Program-made: the position numbers and the translations under genes
Part shown: piece after piece, positions 7,215-15,109 of the stretch
How positions within the stretch are numbered: the stretch's first letter is position 1
How the letters are laid out: each line of letters opens with the position of its first letter
The notes under the pieces: generated by a model
Told to the model about the DNA's origin: nothing
The model's input: only the letters and a program-made list of their open reading frames with translations
Database searches by the model: none
Source of the DNA: Aquimarina sp. Aq107
GTDB taxonomy: Bacteria; Bacteroidota; Bacteroidia; Flavobacteriales; Flavobacteriaceae
Reading direction: 5' to 3'
DNA length: 64,000 nucleotides
Assembly (NCBI RefSeq): GCF_943733665.1
Contig: NZ_OX030782.1
Span: 4,946,501-5,010,500, forward strand

Positions 7215-9950
7215 GTGGATAGTTTTTTAAAAGAAGTCATATCAGAGATACAATCAAAAGATCACATTGTAAGTGAACTTATTTTTGTTCTTCCTAGTAA
7301 AAGAGCAGGACTTTTTCTCAAAAGAGAATTGCTTAAACTATACAGTGATAAAACCTTTTTTGCTCCTATAATATATAGCATAGAAGAGTTTATTACAGAA
7401 TTATCTGGATTACGTCAGATCGATACAATCCAAACGTTATTTGATTTTTATGAAACGTATCTAAATACACATGCGCATTTAGAAAAGGAAAGTTTAGAAG
7501 TTTTCAGTAGCTGGGCCCAGACTCTGGTACAGGATTTTAATGAAATTGATAGATATTGTATTGATAACGATAGCTTTTTTTCTTACTTAGCGGGAATTCA
7601 GGATTTGAATCATTGGTATCTTCAGAAAGAAAAGACAGAATTGATACAGAAGTACATTAGTTTTTGGAATAATCTGTCTGAATATTATAATAATTTTAAA
7701 ACCAAACTACTTGATAAGAAAGTAGGATATCAAGGTTTATTATATCGTAAAGCTTCAGAAAATGTAACTGATTATATTGAGAAGAATACTAAGAAGCATA
7801 TTTTAGTTGGATTTAATGCATTAAACAATGCTGAGCAAATAATTTTTCAATCATTATTAGAAGCTAAGGTTGCTGAAGTATATTGGGATGCTGATACATT
7901 CTTTTTAGAAAATAAGTATCACGAAGCTTCCTTATTTATAAGAGATTATAAAGATAATTGGGAGTATTATAAGGATAACTCGTTTAAATGGATAAAGGAT
8001 AATTTTTCTTCTTCAAAGGATATTAAGCAAATAGGTGTTCCTAAAAATATTGGCCAAGCTAAATTAGCGGGACAAATACTAAAATCCATTCCATCAAAGG
8101 ATTTAGAACGAACGGCATTGGTATTGGCAGATGAATCTTTGTTATTACCTGTTCTTAATTCATTGCCAGACACGATTGAGTCTTTAAATATCACCATGGG
8201 ATTACCACTTAAGGAAGTGCCTGTATCTTCATTTTTTGAATTGTTGTTTTCGCTTCATAAAGCTACTCATCATAAAGGGTTATATTATAAATCTGTGGTA
8301 GAGATTTTAAATAGTCAACCAGCACAATGGTTATTAGGCTCTTCTGCTAATGAATTAATCAGCAAGATTTCAAAAGAGAACTTAGTTTATGTTACCGTAG
8401 AAAAATTGCAAAATGAAACGGATAATGAGAAGAGTGAAATACTTAAGCTTTTATTTGCTCCTTGGAAGAATGCATTAAATGCAATTGAACAATGCAGAAA
8501 AATTATTCAACTATTGAAGAATGGTTTAGATAAAGAAAAATCTCCATTAGAATTAGAGTACATATATCATTTTCATCTTGTTTTTAATAGACTGTTAGCT
8601 TTGTGTAACAGTTATCAGTATGTCACAACGATAGCTTCTTTGTACTATTTGTATAGGGATATTATTAATGCAGAAACCTTAGATTTTAGAGGAGAACCTT
8701 TTAGAGGTCTACAATTGATGGGGATGTTAGAATCACGTTGTTTGGATTTTGATACAGTTATACTAACTTCGGTTAATGAGGGTATTCTTCCTGCAGGAAA
8801 AAGTATGAACTCTTTTATACCATATGATCTTAAGAGAGCATATAGCCTTCCGACATACAAAGAAAAGGATGCAATATATACGTATCACTTTTATCGTTTA
8901 ATTCAAAGAGCCAAGACAGTATACCTTATTTATAACACCGAAGATGATGGTGTTGGTGGTGGAGAAAAAAGTAGATTCTTATATCAGCTTGAAATAGATA
9001 AGGTCGATAAGCATCAATTGTCTAAATATATAGCTTCTTCAGAAATACCTAAATTAAATCACAAACCTATCGTTATTTCAAAAGAGACATCCATTATTGA
9101 TAGAATTAAGGAATTAGCTTTAAACGGATTATCTCCTTCAGCATTAACAGCTTATATTAGAAACCCAATTGATTTTTATTATAAATATATATTAGGGATC
9201 AAGGAAAGCGATCAAGTAGAAGAAACTATAGCAGCTAATACGCTGGGAACAGTCATTCATAATACATTAGAAGATTTATATAAACCTCTAGAAAATAAGT
9301 ATGTTTCCGTTACAGATATTCAGAAAATGATAGCCAAGATTGATGAAATAATCAAGTATCATTTTCGTAAAGAGTATTCTAAATTGGATATTACTCAAGG
9401 TAAGAACCTGCTTATTTTTGAAGTTGCCAAAAGATATATTTATAATTTTCTAAAATCCGAAGAAAAACTTTTAACATCAGGATCACAGTTAAAAATTATA
9501 GCGATAGAAAGTAATTTAAAAACTGAATTGAATATACCTGAACTTGACTTTCCAGTATTTATAAAAGGAAAAGTGGATCGCATAGACGAACTAGACGGTG
9601 AGTTAAGAATTATTGATTATAAGACTGGTAAGGTTAACAAAAGTGATGTCATTTTAATGGATTGGGAAGTGATTACTGATGATTATAAGTATAGTAAAGT
9701 AATACAAATACTGGCATATGCATATATGCAGCATAATGAACAGCCACTATCTTCATCTTTTCAAGCAGGAATTATTTCTTTCAAAAATCTTAAAGAAGGG
9801 TTTTTGAAATTTGGGACTAAGACATCAGTAAGAGGAAAAGTTGATTACGAGGTTACCTCTGATATATTTGGTGAATATTTATTACAACTTAAAAAGTTGA
9901 TTGTAGAAATTTCTACCTTAGAAATTCCATTTACAGAAAAAGAAGTTTAG
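7215..9950 (+). CDS. addB: AddB-like PD-(D/E)XK nuclease with degenerate helicase domain
   Basis: Probable second subunit of the AddAB-type recombination nuclease. The N-terminus carries a degenerate helicase domain (FVLPSKRAGLFLKREL where a P-loop would lie). The C-terminal nuclease domain begins near residue 639 and contains NTLGTVIHNTLEDLY and the active-site strand IIDYKTGKV (about 797). In AddB of Bacillus, cysteines around this nuclease domain hold a 4Fe-4S cluster; here the corresponding stretch reads SALTAYIRNPIDFYYKYIL with no cysteine, so the cluster is probably absent. GTG is the first possible start, because an in-frame TAG directly precedes it. The gene begins just after the ompA terminator and ends 2 bases before the next gene. 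Confidence 0.8.
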   Translation: MDSFLKEVISEIQSKDHIVSELIFVLPSKRAGLFLKRELLKLYSDKTFFAPIIYSIEEFITELSGLRQIDTIQTLFDFYETYLNTHAHLEKESLEVFSSWAQTLVQDFNEIDRYCIDNDSFFSYLAGIQDLNHWYLQKEKTELIQKYISFWNNLSEYYNNFKTKLLDKKVGYQGLLYRKASENVTDYIEKNTKKHILVGFNALNNAEQIIFQSLLEAKVAEVYWDADTFFLENKYHEASLFIRDYKDNWEYYKDNSFKWIKDNFSSSKDIKQIGVPKNIGQAKLAGQILKSIPSKDLERTALVLADESLLLPVLNSLPDTIESLNITMGLPLKEVPVSSFFELLFSLHKATHHKGLYYKSVVEILNSQPAQWLLGSSANELISKISKENLVYVTVEKLQNETDNEKSEILKLLFAPWKNALNAIEQCRKIIQLLKNGLDKEKSPLELEYIYHFHLVFNRLLALCNSYQYVTTIASLYYLYRDIINAETLDFRGEPFRGLQLMGMLESRCLDFDTVILTSVNEGILPAGKSMNSFIPYDLKRAYSLPTYKEKDAIYTYHFYRLIQRAKTVYLIYNTEDDGVGGGEKSRFLYQLEIDKVDKHQLSKYIASSEIPKLNHKPIVISKETSIIDRIKELALNGLSPSALTAYIRNPIDFYYKYILGIKESDQVEETIAANTLGTVIHNTLEDLYKPLENKYVSVTDIQKMIAKIDEIIKYHFRKEYSKLDITQGKNLLIFEVAKRYIYNFLKSEEKLLTSGSQLKIIAIESNLKTELNIPELDFPVFIKGKVDRIDELDGELRIIDYKTGKVNKSDVILMDWEVITDDYKYSKVIQILAYAYMQHNEQPLSSSFQAGIISFKNLKEGFLKFGTKTSVRGKVDYEVTSDIFGEYLLQLKKLIVEISTLEIPFTEKEV

Positions 9951-9952
9951 TT

Positions 9953-10801
9953 ATGATTACGGCAAAAAAGAATATAATATTTAAGGGAGAGCATAATAAA
10001 CCTATTTTAACGGATGTTTTTTATAACAATAAAAATGACGAACAACCTATCGTTATCTTTTGTCACGGATATAAAGGCTTTAAGGATTGGGGTCCTTGGG
10101 ATTTGGTAGCCAACACTTTTGCACAAGCTGGTTTTTTCTTTATTAAGTTTAACTTTTCTCATAATGGCGGTACAATAGAACAACCAATGGATTTTCCTGA
10201 TTTAGATGCTTTTGGAGCCAATAACTACTTGATAGAATTAGATGATCTAAAATGTGTTTTAGATAGGGTTGTTTCTGTAAATTTTGAATATCAACAATAT
10301 GTAAATCCCAATAATATTGTTGTTATAGGTCATTCTCGTGCAGGCGGAATTACAACGATTAAAGCGTCTGAAGATTCAAGAATCTCTAAGCTTATTACCT
10401 GGGCAGGTGTGTCGGATTATGAAAGTAGATTTCCTAAAGGTGCTACATTTCAATCTTGGAAGGATGAAGGTGTGTTTTATGTAGAAAATGGAAGAACAAA
10501 ACAGAAAATGCCTCATGATTTTCAATTTTATACCACTTTTGTCGAAAATAAAGAAAGACTCACTATTACTAAAGCTGCTAAGAATGTAAAAGTTCCTTAT
10601 TTAATTATTCACGGTACAGAAGATCCAACGGTAAGCATGAAAGAAGCAGAAGATTTGCATAGTTGGAATCCAAATAGCGAACTGTATTTGGTTTCTGGAG
10701 CGGATCATGTTTTTGGAGCAAAACATCCTTGGGAGCAAGATAAGATGCCTGAAGATTTATCAATGATCACCAAAAAATCTATAGAATTTGGAATACTTTA
10801 A
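9953..10801 (+). CDS. Alpha/beta hydrolase (dienelactone hydrolase/serine esterase type)
   Basis: A cytoplasmic hydrolase of 282 residues with the full triad visible: nucleophile S128 in GHSRAGG, acid D224 in HGTEDPTV and base H252 in GADHVFG. The oxyanion region is the HGYKGFKDWG loop after strand beta-3. No signal peptide is present. The substrate cannot be told from sequence. It starts 2 bases after the addB-like gene, so the two are co-transcribed and probably translationally coupled, but no functional link to DNA repair is evident. Confidence 0.85.
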   Translation: MITAKKNIIFKGEHNKPILTDVFYNNKNDEQPIVIFCHGYKGFKDWGPWDLVANTFAQAGFFFIKFNFSHNGGTIEQPMDFPDLDAFGANNYLIELDDLKCVLDRVVSVNFEYQQYVNPNNIVVIGHSRAGGITTIKASEDSRISKLITWAGVSDYESRFPKGATFQSWKDEGVFYVENGRTKQKMPHDFQFYTTFVENKERLTITKAAKNVKVPYLIIHGTEDPTVSMKEAEDLHSWNPNSELYLVSGADHVFGAKHPWEQDKMPEDLSMITKKSIEFGIL

Positions 10802-10858
10802 CACACTTTAGTTATTGAATTTGGAAGGATTTTGATTTTTTTTTGTTTATTTGCGATT

Positions 10859-11146
10859 ATGAAGTCTAATAACAGACATATCATTGCTACTGTTTTACTG
10901 ATATTATTCAGTTTTATACAGTTATCAGATTTACACATTGTAGGTCATGATGATAATGAAGTAGATTGTGAGATGTGTCAATTAGCTCCAGAAAATCTGG
11001 ATGATAATTTTATACCTATAGATGTAGTAGAAACACCGAAGGTATTTTCTATTCCGGCTGATCGTATTCAGATCAATAGTTTTGATATCTATTTTGATAG
11101 AGAAACTAATTATTCTTTTCTAAATAAAGCTCCACCTGTAGTTTAA
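10859..11146 (+). CDS. Small exported or membrane-anchored protein rich in His/Asp/Cys
   Basis: A 95-residue protein from the ATG giving MKSNNRHII; an upstream in-frame TTG is less likely. It has one hydrophobic segment (residues 7-21), then DLHIVGHDDNEVDCEMCQL, with two His, a Cys-x-x-Cys pair and several Asp/Glu that could bind a metal, then a short polar tail. I know no named family. It lies 75 bases upstream of a ZnuD-like TonB-dependent receptor, so a role in metal sensing or handover at the envelope is a reasonable inference, not shown. Confidence 0.6.
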   Translation: MKSNNRHIIATVLLILFSFIQLSDLHIVGHDDNEVDCEMCQLAPENLDDNFIPIDVVETPKVFSIPADRIQINSFDIYFDRETNYSFLNKAPPVV

Positions 11147-11178
11147 ACACTAACCAATCAGGTGTTGATACCTATTTA

Positions 11179-11216
11179 CTATTGCCAAACTTGCAATAGA
11201 GACCCTTTTTTATTTT
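11179..11216 (+). terminator. Hairpin with T tract between the small protein and the receptor gene
   Basis: A 7-bp stem CTATTGC (11179-11185) / GCAATAG (11193-11199) with loop CAAACTT is followed, after AGACCC, by a T-rich run ending five bases before the receptor ATG. It looks like a weak terminator or attenuator inside the operon. If so, receptor expression could be set by read-through. Confidence 0.45.
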
Positions 11217-11220
11217 TAAA

Positions 11221-13614
11221 ATGAAACGAAACATATTATGTATTGTGTTTCTTCTAGTAGTTAATCACATATTCGCTCAGGATTGTACTAAAACGCTTTC
11301 TGGTCGTGTAATTGATTTTCACGATGGAGTTTCCCTAGAAGGAGCAACAATTACTTTTAATAATACAATAATTAAAACAGATAGTAACGGGATGTATAAA
11401 ATTTCAGGGCTTTGTGCCACATCTTACGCTTTTACGATATCGCATGAGGATTGTAATTCTCAGGTCGTTACTATTGATATAAACGAAATTTCGAATAAAG
11501 ATTTTTATTTAGAACACCATTTAAACGAATTGTTAGAAGTAAAGGTTTCTGGTAATAATAGAACTAAAACATCCTCTTCGCAAGAAGAAACTATTAACAA
11601 AGATGTTATTGAAAGATATAGTAGTGCAGCGTTAGGAGATGCACTAAGAGAGATTACAGGTGTTTCTTCTCTTAATACTGGCTCTACAATTGTAAAACCT
11701 ATTATTCAAGGTTTAAGCGGAAGTAGAGTATTAATTATGAACAACGGTGTACGTATGCAAGATATGGAGTGGGGAGATGAGCATGCGCCTAATGTAGATA
11801 TAAATACCGCTGGTAGTGTAACTGTTGTTAAAGGAGCTGCAGCACTACGATATGGTGGAGATGCTATTGGAGGAGTTATTGTTATGGAACCTAATAAGGT
11901 TCCAGCAAAAGATACATTGTTTGGAAAAACTGTTGTTACAGGAGCTTCTAATGGCCGAGGAGGAACGGTTTCTTCCGAAATAATAAAAGGATATGAATCT
12001 GGTTGGTTTTGGAAAGCTCAAGGAACATTAAAAAGATTTGGTGATGTAGAAGCACCTGATTATATCCTGTCTAATACTGGTATTTTTGAAAGAGGTGGAT
12101 CCTTGTCCTTTGGAAATAATAAATTTACACAAGGTTGGGACGTTTATTATTCATACTACCAAAATGAAATAGGAGTTCTAGCTGCATCCCATATTGGAAA
12201 TGCAGATGACCTTATTGAATCTATTAATAGTGGAGAACCATCTGTTATAGAAAATTTCACATATACTATCGATAATCCAAAACAAGATGTTACACATCAT
12301 CTAGGTAGATTACGTTACTTTAAGAGATTCGAGAAATTAGGTAAATGGACTACTCAATACGATTTCCAACATAACCAACGTTTTGAGTTTGATATTAGAC
12401 AAACAGAAGAATTAAGAAAAATTCCAAGTTTAGATTTGGAACTTACAACACATACACTGACTTCGGATTTTGTTCTAGATGCTAAATTTGATTATAATTT
12501 AGATTTTGGAATAGTAATGCGCTACCAGGATAATTTTGCTGACCCTAGTACAAGAGCAAGAAGATTGATTCCAGATTACGATAAATATGATGCAGGATTA
12601 TTTATTTCTGGTAAATATGATATCAATGATAATGTAACAATTGATGCAGGTGTTCGATATGATTATAACCAAATTGATGCGAAGAAGTTTTATATAAAAA
12701 CTAGATGGGAAGAACGAGGGTATGATCAAGAATTTAATGATCTTATTATTGCAGACGAAGGTACGCAATGGCTTACAAATCCTAAGTTTGACTATCATAG
12801 TATTTCGGCCACTACAGGATTTAATTATGTTTTCGGAGATAGTTATGAATTAAGAGGTAATTATGCATTAGCTCAGAGAGCGCCAAACCCTTCAGAATTA
12901 TTTAGTGATGGTTTACACCATTCAGCATCTAGAATCGAACTTGGAGATCTAAGGATTGATCAAGAAACATCCCATAAAATTTCATTTTCTTTTCAGAAAA
13001 ATGATGATAATTTGAGTTGGGAAATAGCGCCATATGCTAACTTTATTAATGATTATATACTATTAGAGCCTACGGATGTTGAACTTTCTATAAGAGGAGC
13101 ATTCCCAGTTTGGGAATATCGACAAACTAATGCGAGATTATTAGGTGTCGATGCTAAACTTACTAAGAGATGGTTTGCCAATTGGCAAACTAATCATAGA
13201 TTCTCATTGGTTAAAGGAAAAGATACTGAGACTGAAATACCTCTTATCAATATTCCTGCAGCTAATTTTAGCAATAGTATTGTTTTTCAAAAAGAAGATT
13301 GGATGGGCTTAGTGATGAGTCTTGAAAGCGATTATACTTTTAGACAAAATGAATTTCCTGATAATATCATTGTTTTTTCGCCTCAAGAACAAGAAGACGT
13401 TCTTTTAGATATTAATACGCCACCTGGTGATTATCATCTTTTACATATGAATGCAGATATTTCGGTTCCTTTTTTTAAACAAAATGAGTTGAATATTGGG
13501 ATGACCGTTAATAATATTGCAAATAAAAAATATAGAAATTATTTGAACCGTCAACGCTATTTTGCAGATGAAGTGGGACGAAACTTTTTATTAAGATTAA
13601 CTTTTAACTATTAA
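11221..13614 (+). CDS. TonB-dependent receptor, ZnuD-like (probable zinc or other metal uptake)
   Basis: Outer-membrane ligand-gated channel of 797 residues. Signal peptide 1-20 (ends IFAQ); a carboxypeptidase-regulatory-like domain at 25-105 (SGRVIDFHDGVSLEGATI); plug domain at about 120-225 with QGLSGSRVLIMNNGVRMQD and VVKGAAALRYGGDAIGGVI; then a beta-barrel ending in the aromatic FNY. The plug and the loop NEIGVLAASHIGNADDL resemble the zinc receptor ZnuD of Neisseria in layout, including a His/Asp-containing segment in the early barrel. Metal specificity is inferred from this and from the neighbouring His/Cys protein. There is no SusD partner. A lipoprotein gene follows 8 bases downstream. 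Confidence 0.85.
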   Translation: MKRNILCIVFLLVVNHIFAQDCTKTLSGRVIDFHDGVSLEGATITFNNTIIKTDSNGMYKISGLCATSYAFTISHEDCNSQVVTIDINEISNKDFYLEHHLNELLEVKVSGNNRTKTSSSQEETINKDVIERYSSAALGDALREITGVSSLNTGSTIVKPIIQGLSGSRVLIMNNGVRMQDMEWGDEHAPNVDINTAGSVTVVKGAAALRYGGDAIGGVIVMEPNKVPAKDTLFGKTVVTGASNGRGGTVSSEIIKGYESGWFWKAQGTLKRFGDVEAPDYILSNTGIFERGGSLSFGNNKFTQGWDVYYSYYQNEIGVLAASHIGNADDLIESINSGEPSVIENFTYTIDNPKQDVTHHLGRLRYFKRFEKLGKWTTQYDFQHNQRFEFDIRQTEELRKIPSLDLELTTHTLTSDFVLDAKFDYNLDFGIVMRYQDNFADPSTRARRLIPDYDKYDAGLFISGKYDINDNVTIDAGVRYDYNQIDAKKFYIKTRWEERGYDQEFNDLIIADEGTQWLTNPKFDYHSISATTGFNYVFGDSYELRGNYALAQRAPNPSELFSDGLHHSASRIELGDLRIDQETSHKISFSFQKNDDNLSWEIAPYANFINDYILLEPTDVELSIRGAFPVWEYRQTNARLLGVDAKLTKRWFANWQTNHRFSLVKGKDTETEIPLINIPAANFSNSIVFQKEDWMGLVMSLESDYTFRQNEFPDNIIVFSPQEQEDVLLDINTPPGDYHLLHMNADISVPFFKQNELNIGMTVNNIANKKYRNYLNRQRYFADEVGRNFLLRLTFNY

Positions 13615-13622
13615 ATTTTAAA

Positions 13623-14198
13623 ATGATGAACACACGTAAATTTTTATCAATGTTAGCAATTGCAAGTGTATTAATGTATTCTTGTTCTGACGATGATGAT
13701 AACCCTGTAGTAGTAAATGAAGAAGAAGTTATAACTACTATGACTGTTACCCTAACTAATGGAACAGATGTAGTTACTTTAGTATCTCGTGACTTGGATG
13801 GACCTGATGGACCTAATGCGCCTGTGATTACTGTATCTGGATCGCTATCAGCGAATACAACATATGCTGGAGAGGTAGAATTACTTAATGAGAGTGAAAC
13901 ACCAGCAGAAAATGTAAACGAAGAAATTGAAGAAGAAGCTGATGAGCACCAATTCTTTTTTGAAGCAGCGGGTACTTTAAATGCAACAACAATGTATACG
14001 GATACAGAAGCAGATTATCCTCCTAATACTGGAACTAACCCAGTTGGGATTACTTTTGATCTAACAACAACAGATGCTAGTACAGGAAGTTTCACTGTTA
14101 CTCTACGTCATGAGCCTACAAAGCCTAATGATGGAACTTTAGCTGATGCTGGTGGAGACACAGATATAGCACAGTCATTTGATTTAACTATAGAGTAA
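13623..14198 (+). CDS. Lipoprotein of unknown function in the TonB receptor operon
   Basis: A 191-residue lipoprotein with lipobox LMYSC near residue 20, followed by a run of aspartates (SDDDDNP). Acidic residues after the lipid cysteine are typical of lipoproteins kept at or exported to the outer surface in this phylum. The mature part is acidic and rich in Thr, Asn and Glu, with strand-like segments (MTVTLTNGTDVVTLV, SFTVTLRHEP) and a His in DEHQFFFEA, suggesting a small beta-sandwich. It is 8 bases behind the ZnuD-like receptor, so it probably captures ligand for or stabilises that receptor. No family recognised. Confidence 0.75.
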   Translation: MMNTRKFLSMLAIASVLMYSCSDDDDNPVVVNEEEVITTMTVTLTNGTDVVTLVSRDLDGPDGPNAPVITVSGSLSANTTYAGEVELLNESETPAENVNEEIEEEADEHQFFFEAAGTLNATTMYTDTEADYPPNTGTNPVGITFDLTTTDASTGSFTVTLRHEPTKPNDGTLADAGGDTDIAQSFDLTIE

Positions 14199-14210
14199 AA
14201 CTGTAAGAAC

Positions 14211-14300
14211 TATAAAAATAAGTTGAGTTTGTTTTTATAAAACAAACGTTTTTTCAAGACAAGGCTCTTGAGAAGTAGTTACCTCAAGAGCCCTGTATTT
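14211..14300 (+). ncRNA. Putative small RNA or 3' UTR element, repeat unit copy 1
   Basis: An 8-bp stem TATAAAAA (14211-14218) / TTTTTATA (14232-14239) presents the loop TAAGTTGAGTTTG, the sequence shared by all three units. A 10-bp terminator stem GGCTCTTGAG (14263-14272) / CTCAAGAGCC (14283-14292) with loop AAGTAGTTAC follows. The outer AATTGAA/TTCAATT stem of copies 2 and 3 is not clear here. Being 12 bases after the lipoprotein stop, this copy may be the operon's 3' end. Confidence 0.5.
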
Positions 14301-14348
14301 TGAATTACCAACAAGAAATACATTATAGTATTACATAAAATATATCAT

Positions 14349-14467
14349 AATTGAAGCAGCCATAAATCATAGTATAATAATAAGTTGAGTTTGTGTATTT
14401 TATTATTAGTACAGATTTGTTTCAATTTAGACCCTTGGAGTATTTTATTCCAAGGGTTATTTTATTC
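14349..14467 (+). ncRNA. Putative small RNA, repeat unit copy 2
   Basis: Outer stem AATTGAAGC (14349-14357) / GTTTCAATT (14419-14427) with one G-U pair; inner stem TAATAATAA (14375-14383) / TTATTATTA (14400-14408) presenting GTTGAGTTTGTGTATT; then a 9-bp terminator stem ACCCTTGGA (14431-14439) / TCCAAGGGT (14449-14457) and a T-rich end. The inner stem differs in sequence from copy 1 but keeps pairing, while the loop is unchanged. Confidence 0.55.
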
Positions 14468-14865
14468 TCTTATTTGGCTTAACACTCTTTGAATTTTTAT
14501 TGTTGTAAAATACAAAAAAAATGATAATAAAAAATTCAATGTATTCTGGAGGTTAATTCCAAAGATTTTTTTGTCTCAAAATTCTAATTGGAAAACATTA
14601 AGTTCGGTACGAAATTTGATTAATTCCTGTCAAATATTTATTAAAATATTCGCTTTTAGATTAAAAATTGCTAATAATATGGTAACAAATTAGTGAGAAA
14701 AGACATTAATATATAGTAAAGGTTGATTTTTAGTGGTTTAATCTCAAAGATTTTAATGAGATATTATGACATCGTTAAATATGTATTACCACTCAAAATT
14801 CGTAGTGAAATTTGAAGATTAGAGCTTATATTCGCGGCGTAAAAACCTAACCAAAAAAACAGCAA

Positions 14866-14970
14866 AATTGAAACAATCATAATTATGTATAAGTTGAGTT
14901 TGTGTTAAATATTATAATTTAGTTTCAATTCAGACCCTCAGGAAGTAGTTAGCCTGAGGGTTGTTTTTTT
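14866..14970 (+). ncRNA. Putative small RNA, repeat unit copy 3
   Basis: Outer stem AATTGAAAC (14866-14874) / GTTTCAATT (14922-14930), perfect; inner helix AATTAT (14881-14886) / ATAATT (14914-14919) continued by TAT/ATA, enclosing TAAGTTGAGTTTGTGT (14890-14905); terminator stem ACCCTCAGG (14934-14942) / CCTGAGGGT (14953-14961) with loop AAGTAGTTAG and T7. The terminator loop is nearly the same as in copy 1 although the stems differ. Confidence 0.55.
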
Positions 14971-15109
14971 ATGTATATGTTCAAGTCTTTATAATCTAGG
15001 TTGTAGGATTAATGGAAAGAAGTGCACTACATCAAATTATTTCCTAAAAACATATATTCACCCTACATTTGTTTAGAACCTCAGTTTATCACCATTTGAT
15101 TCTAAATAA

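Larger units (their letters stand above)
14199..15109. other. 911-base gene-free region with three structured repeat units
   Basis: There is no supportable protein gene on either strand. The region holds three copies of one element (described separately), at 14211-14300, 14349-14467 and 14866-14970, with about 400 bases of A/T-rich DNA lacking obvious structure between the second and third. The first copy follows the lipoprotein stop by 12 bases; the third ends about 140 bases before the TPR/AraC regulator. Confidence 0.7.

Noticed and set aside
14211..14970. Possible CRISPR array from the three repeated units
   Set aside because: Only three copies with unequal distances (about 160 and 510 bases), diverged stems and terminators inside each unit; no regular spacers and no cas genes.
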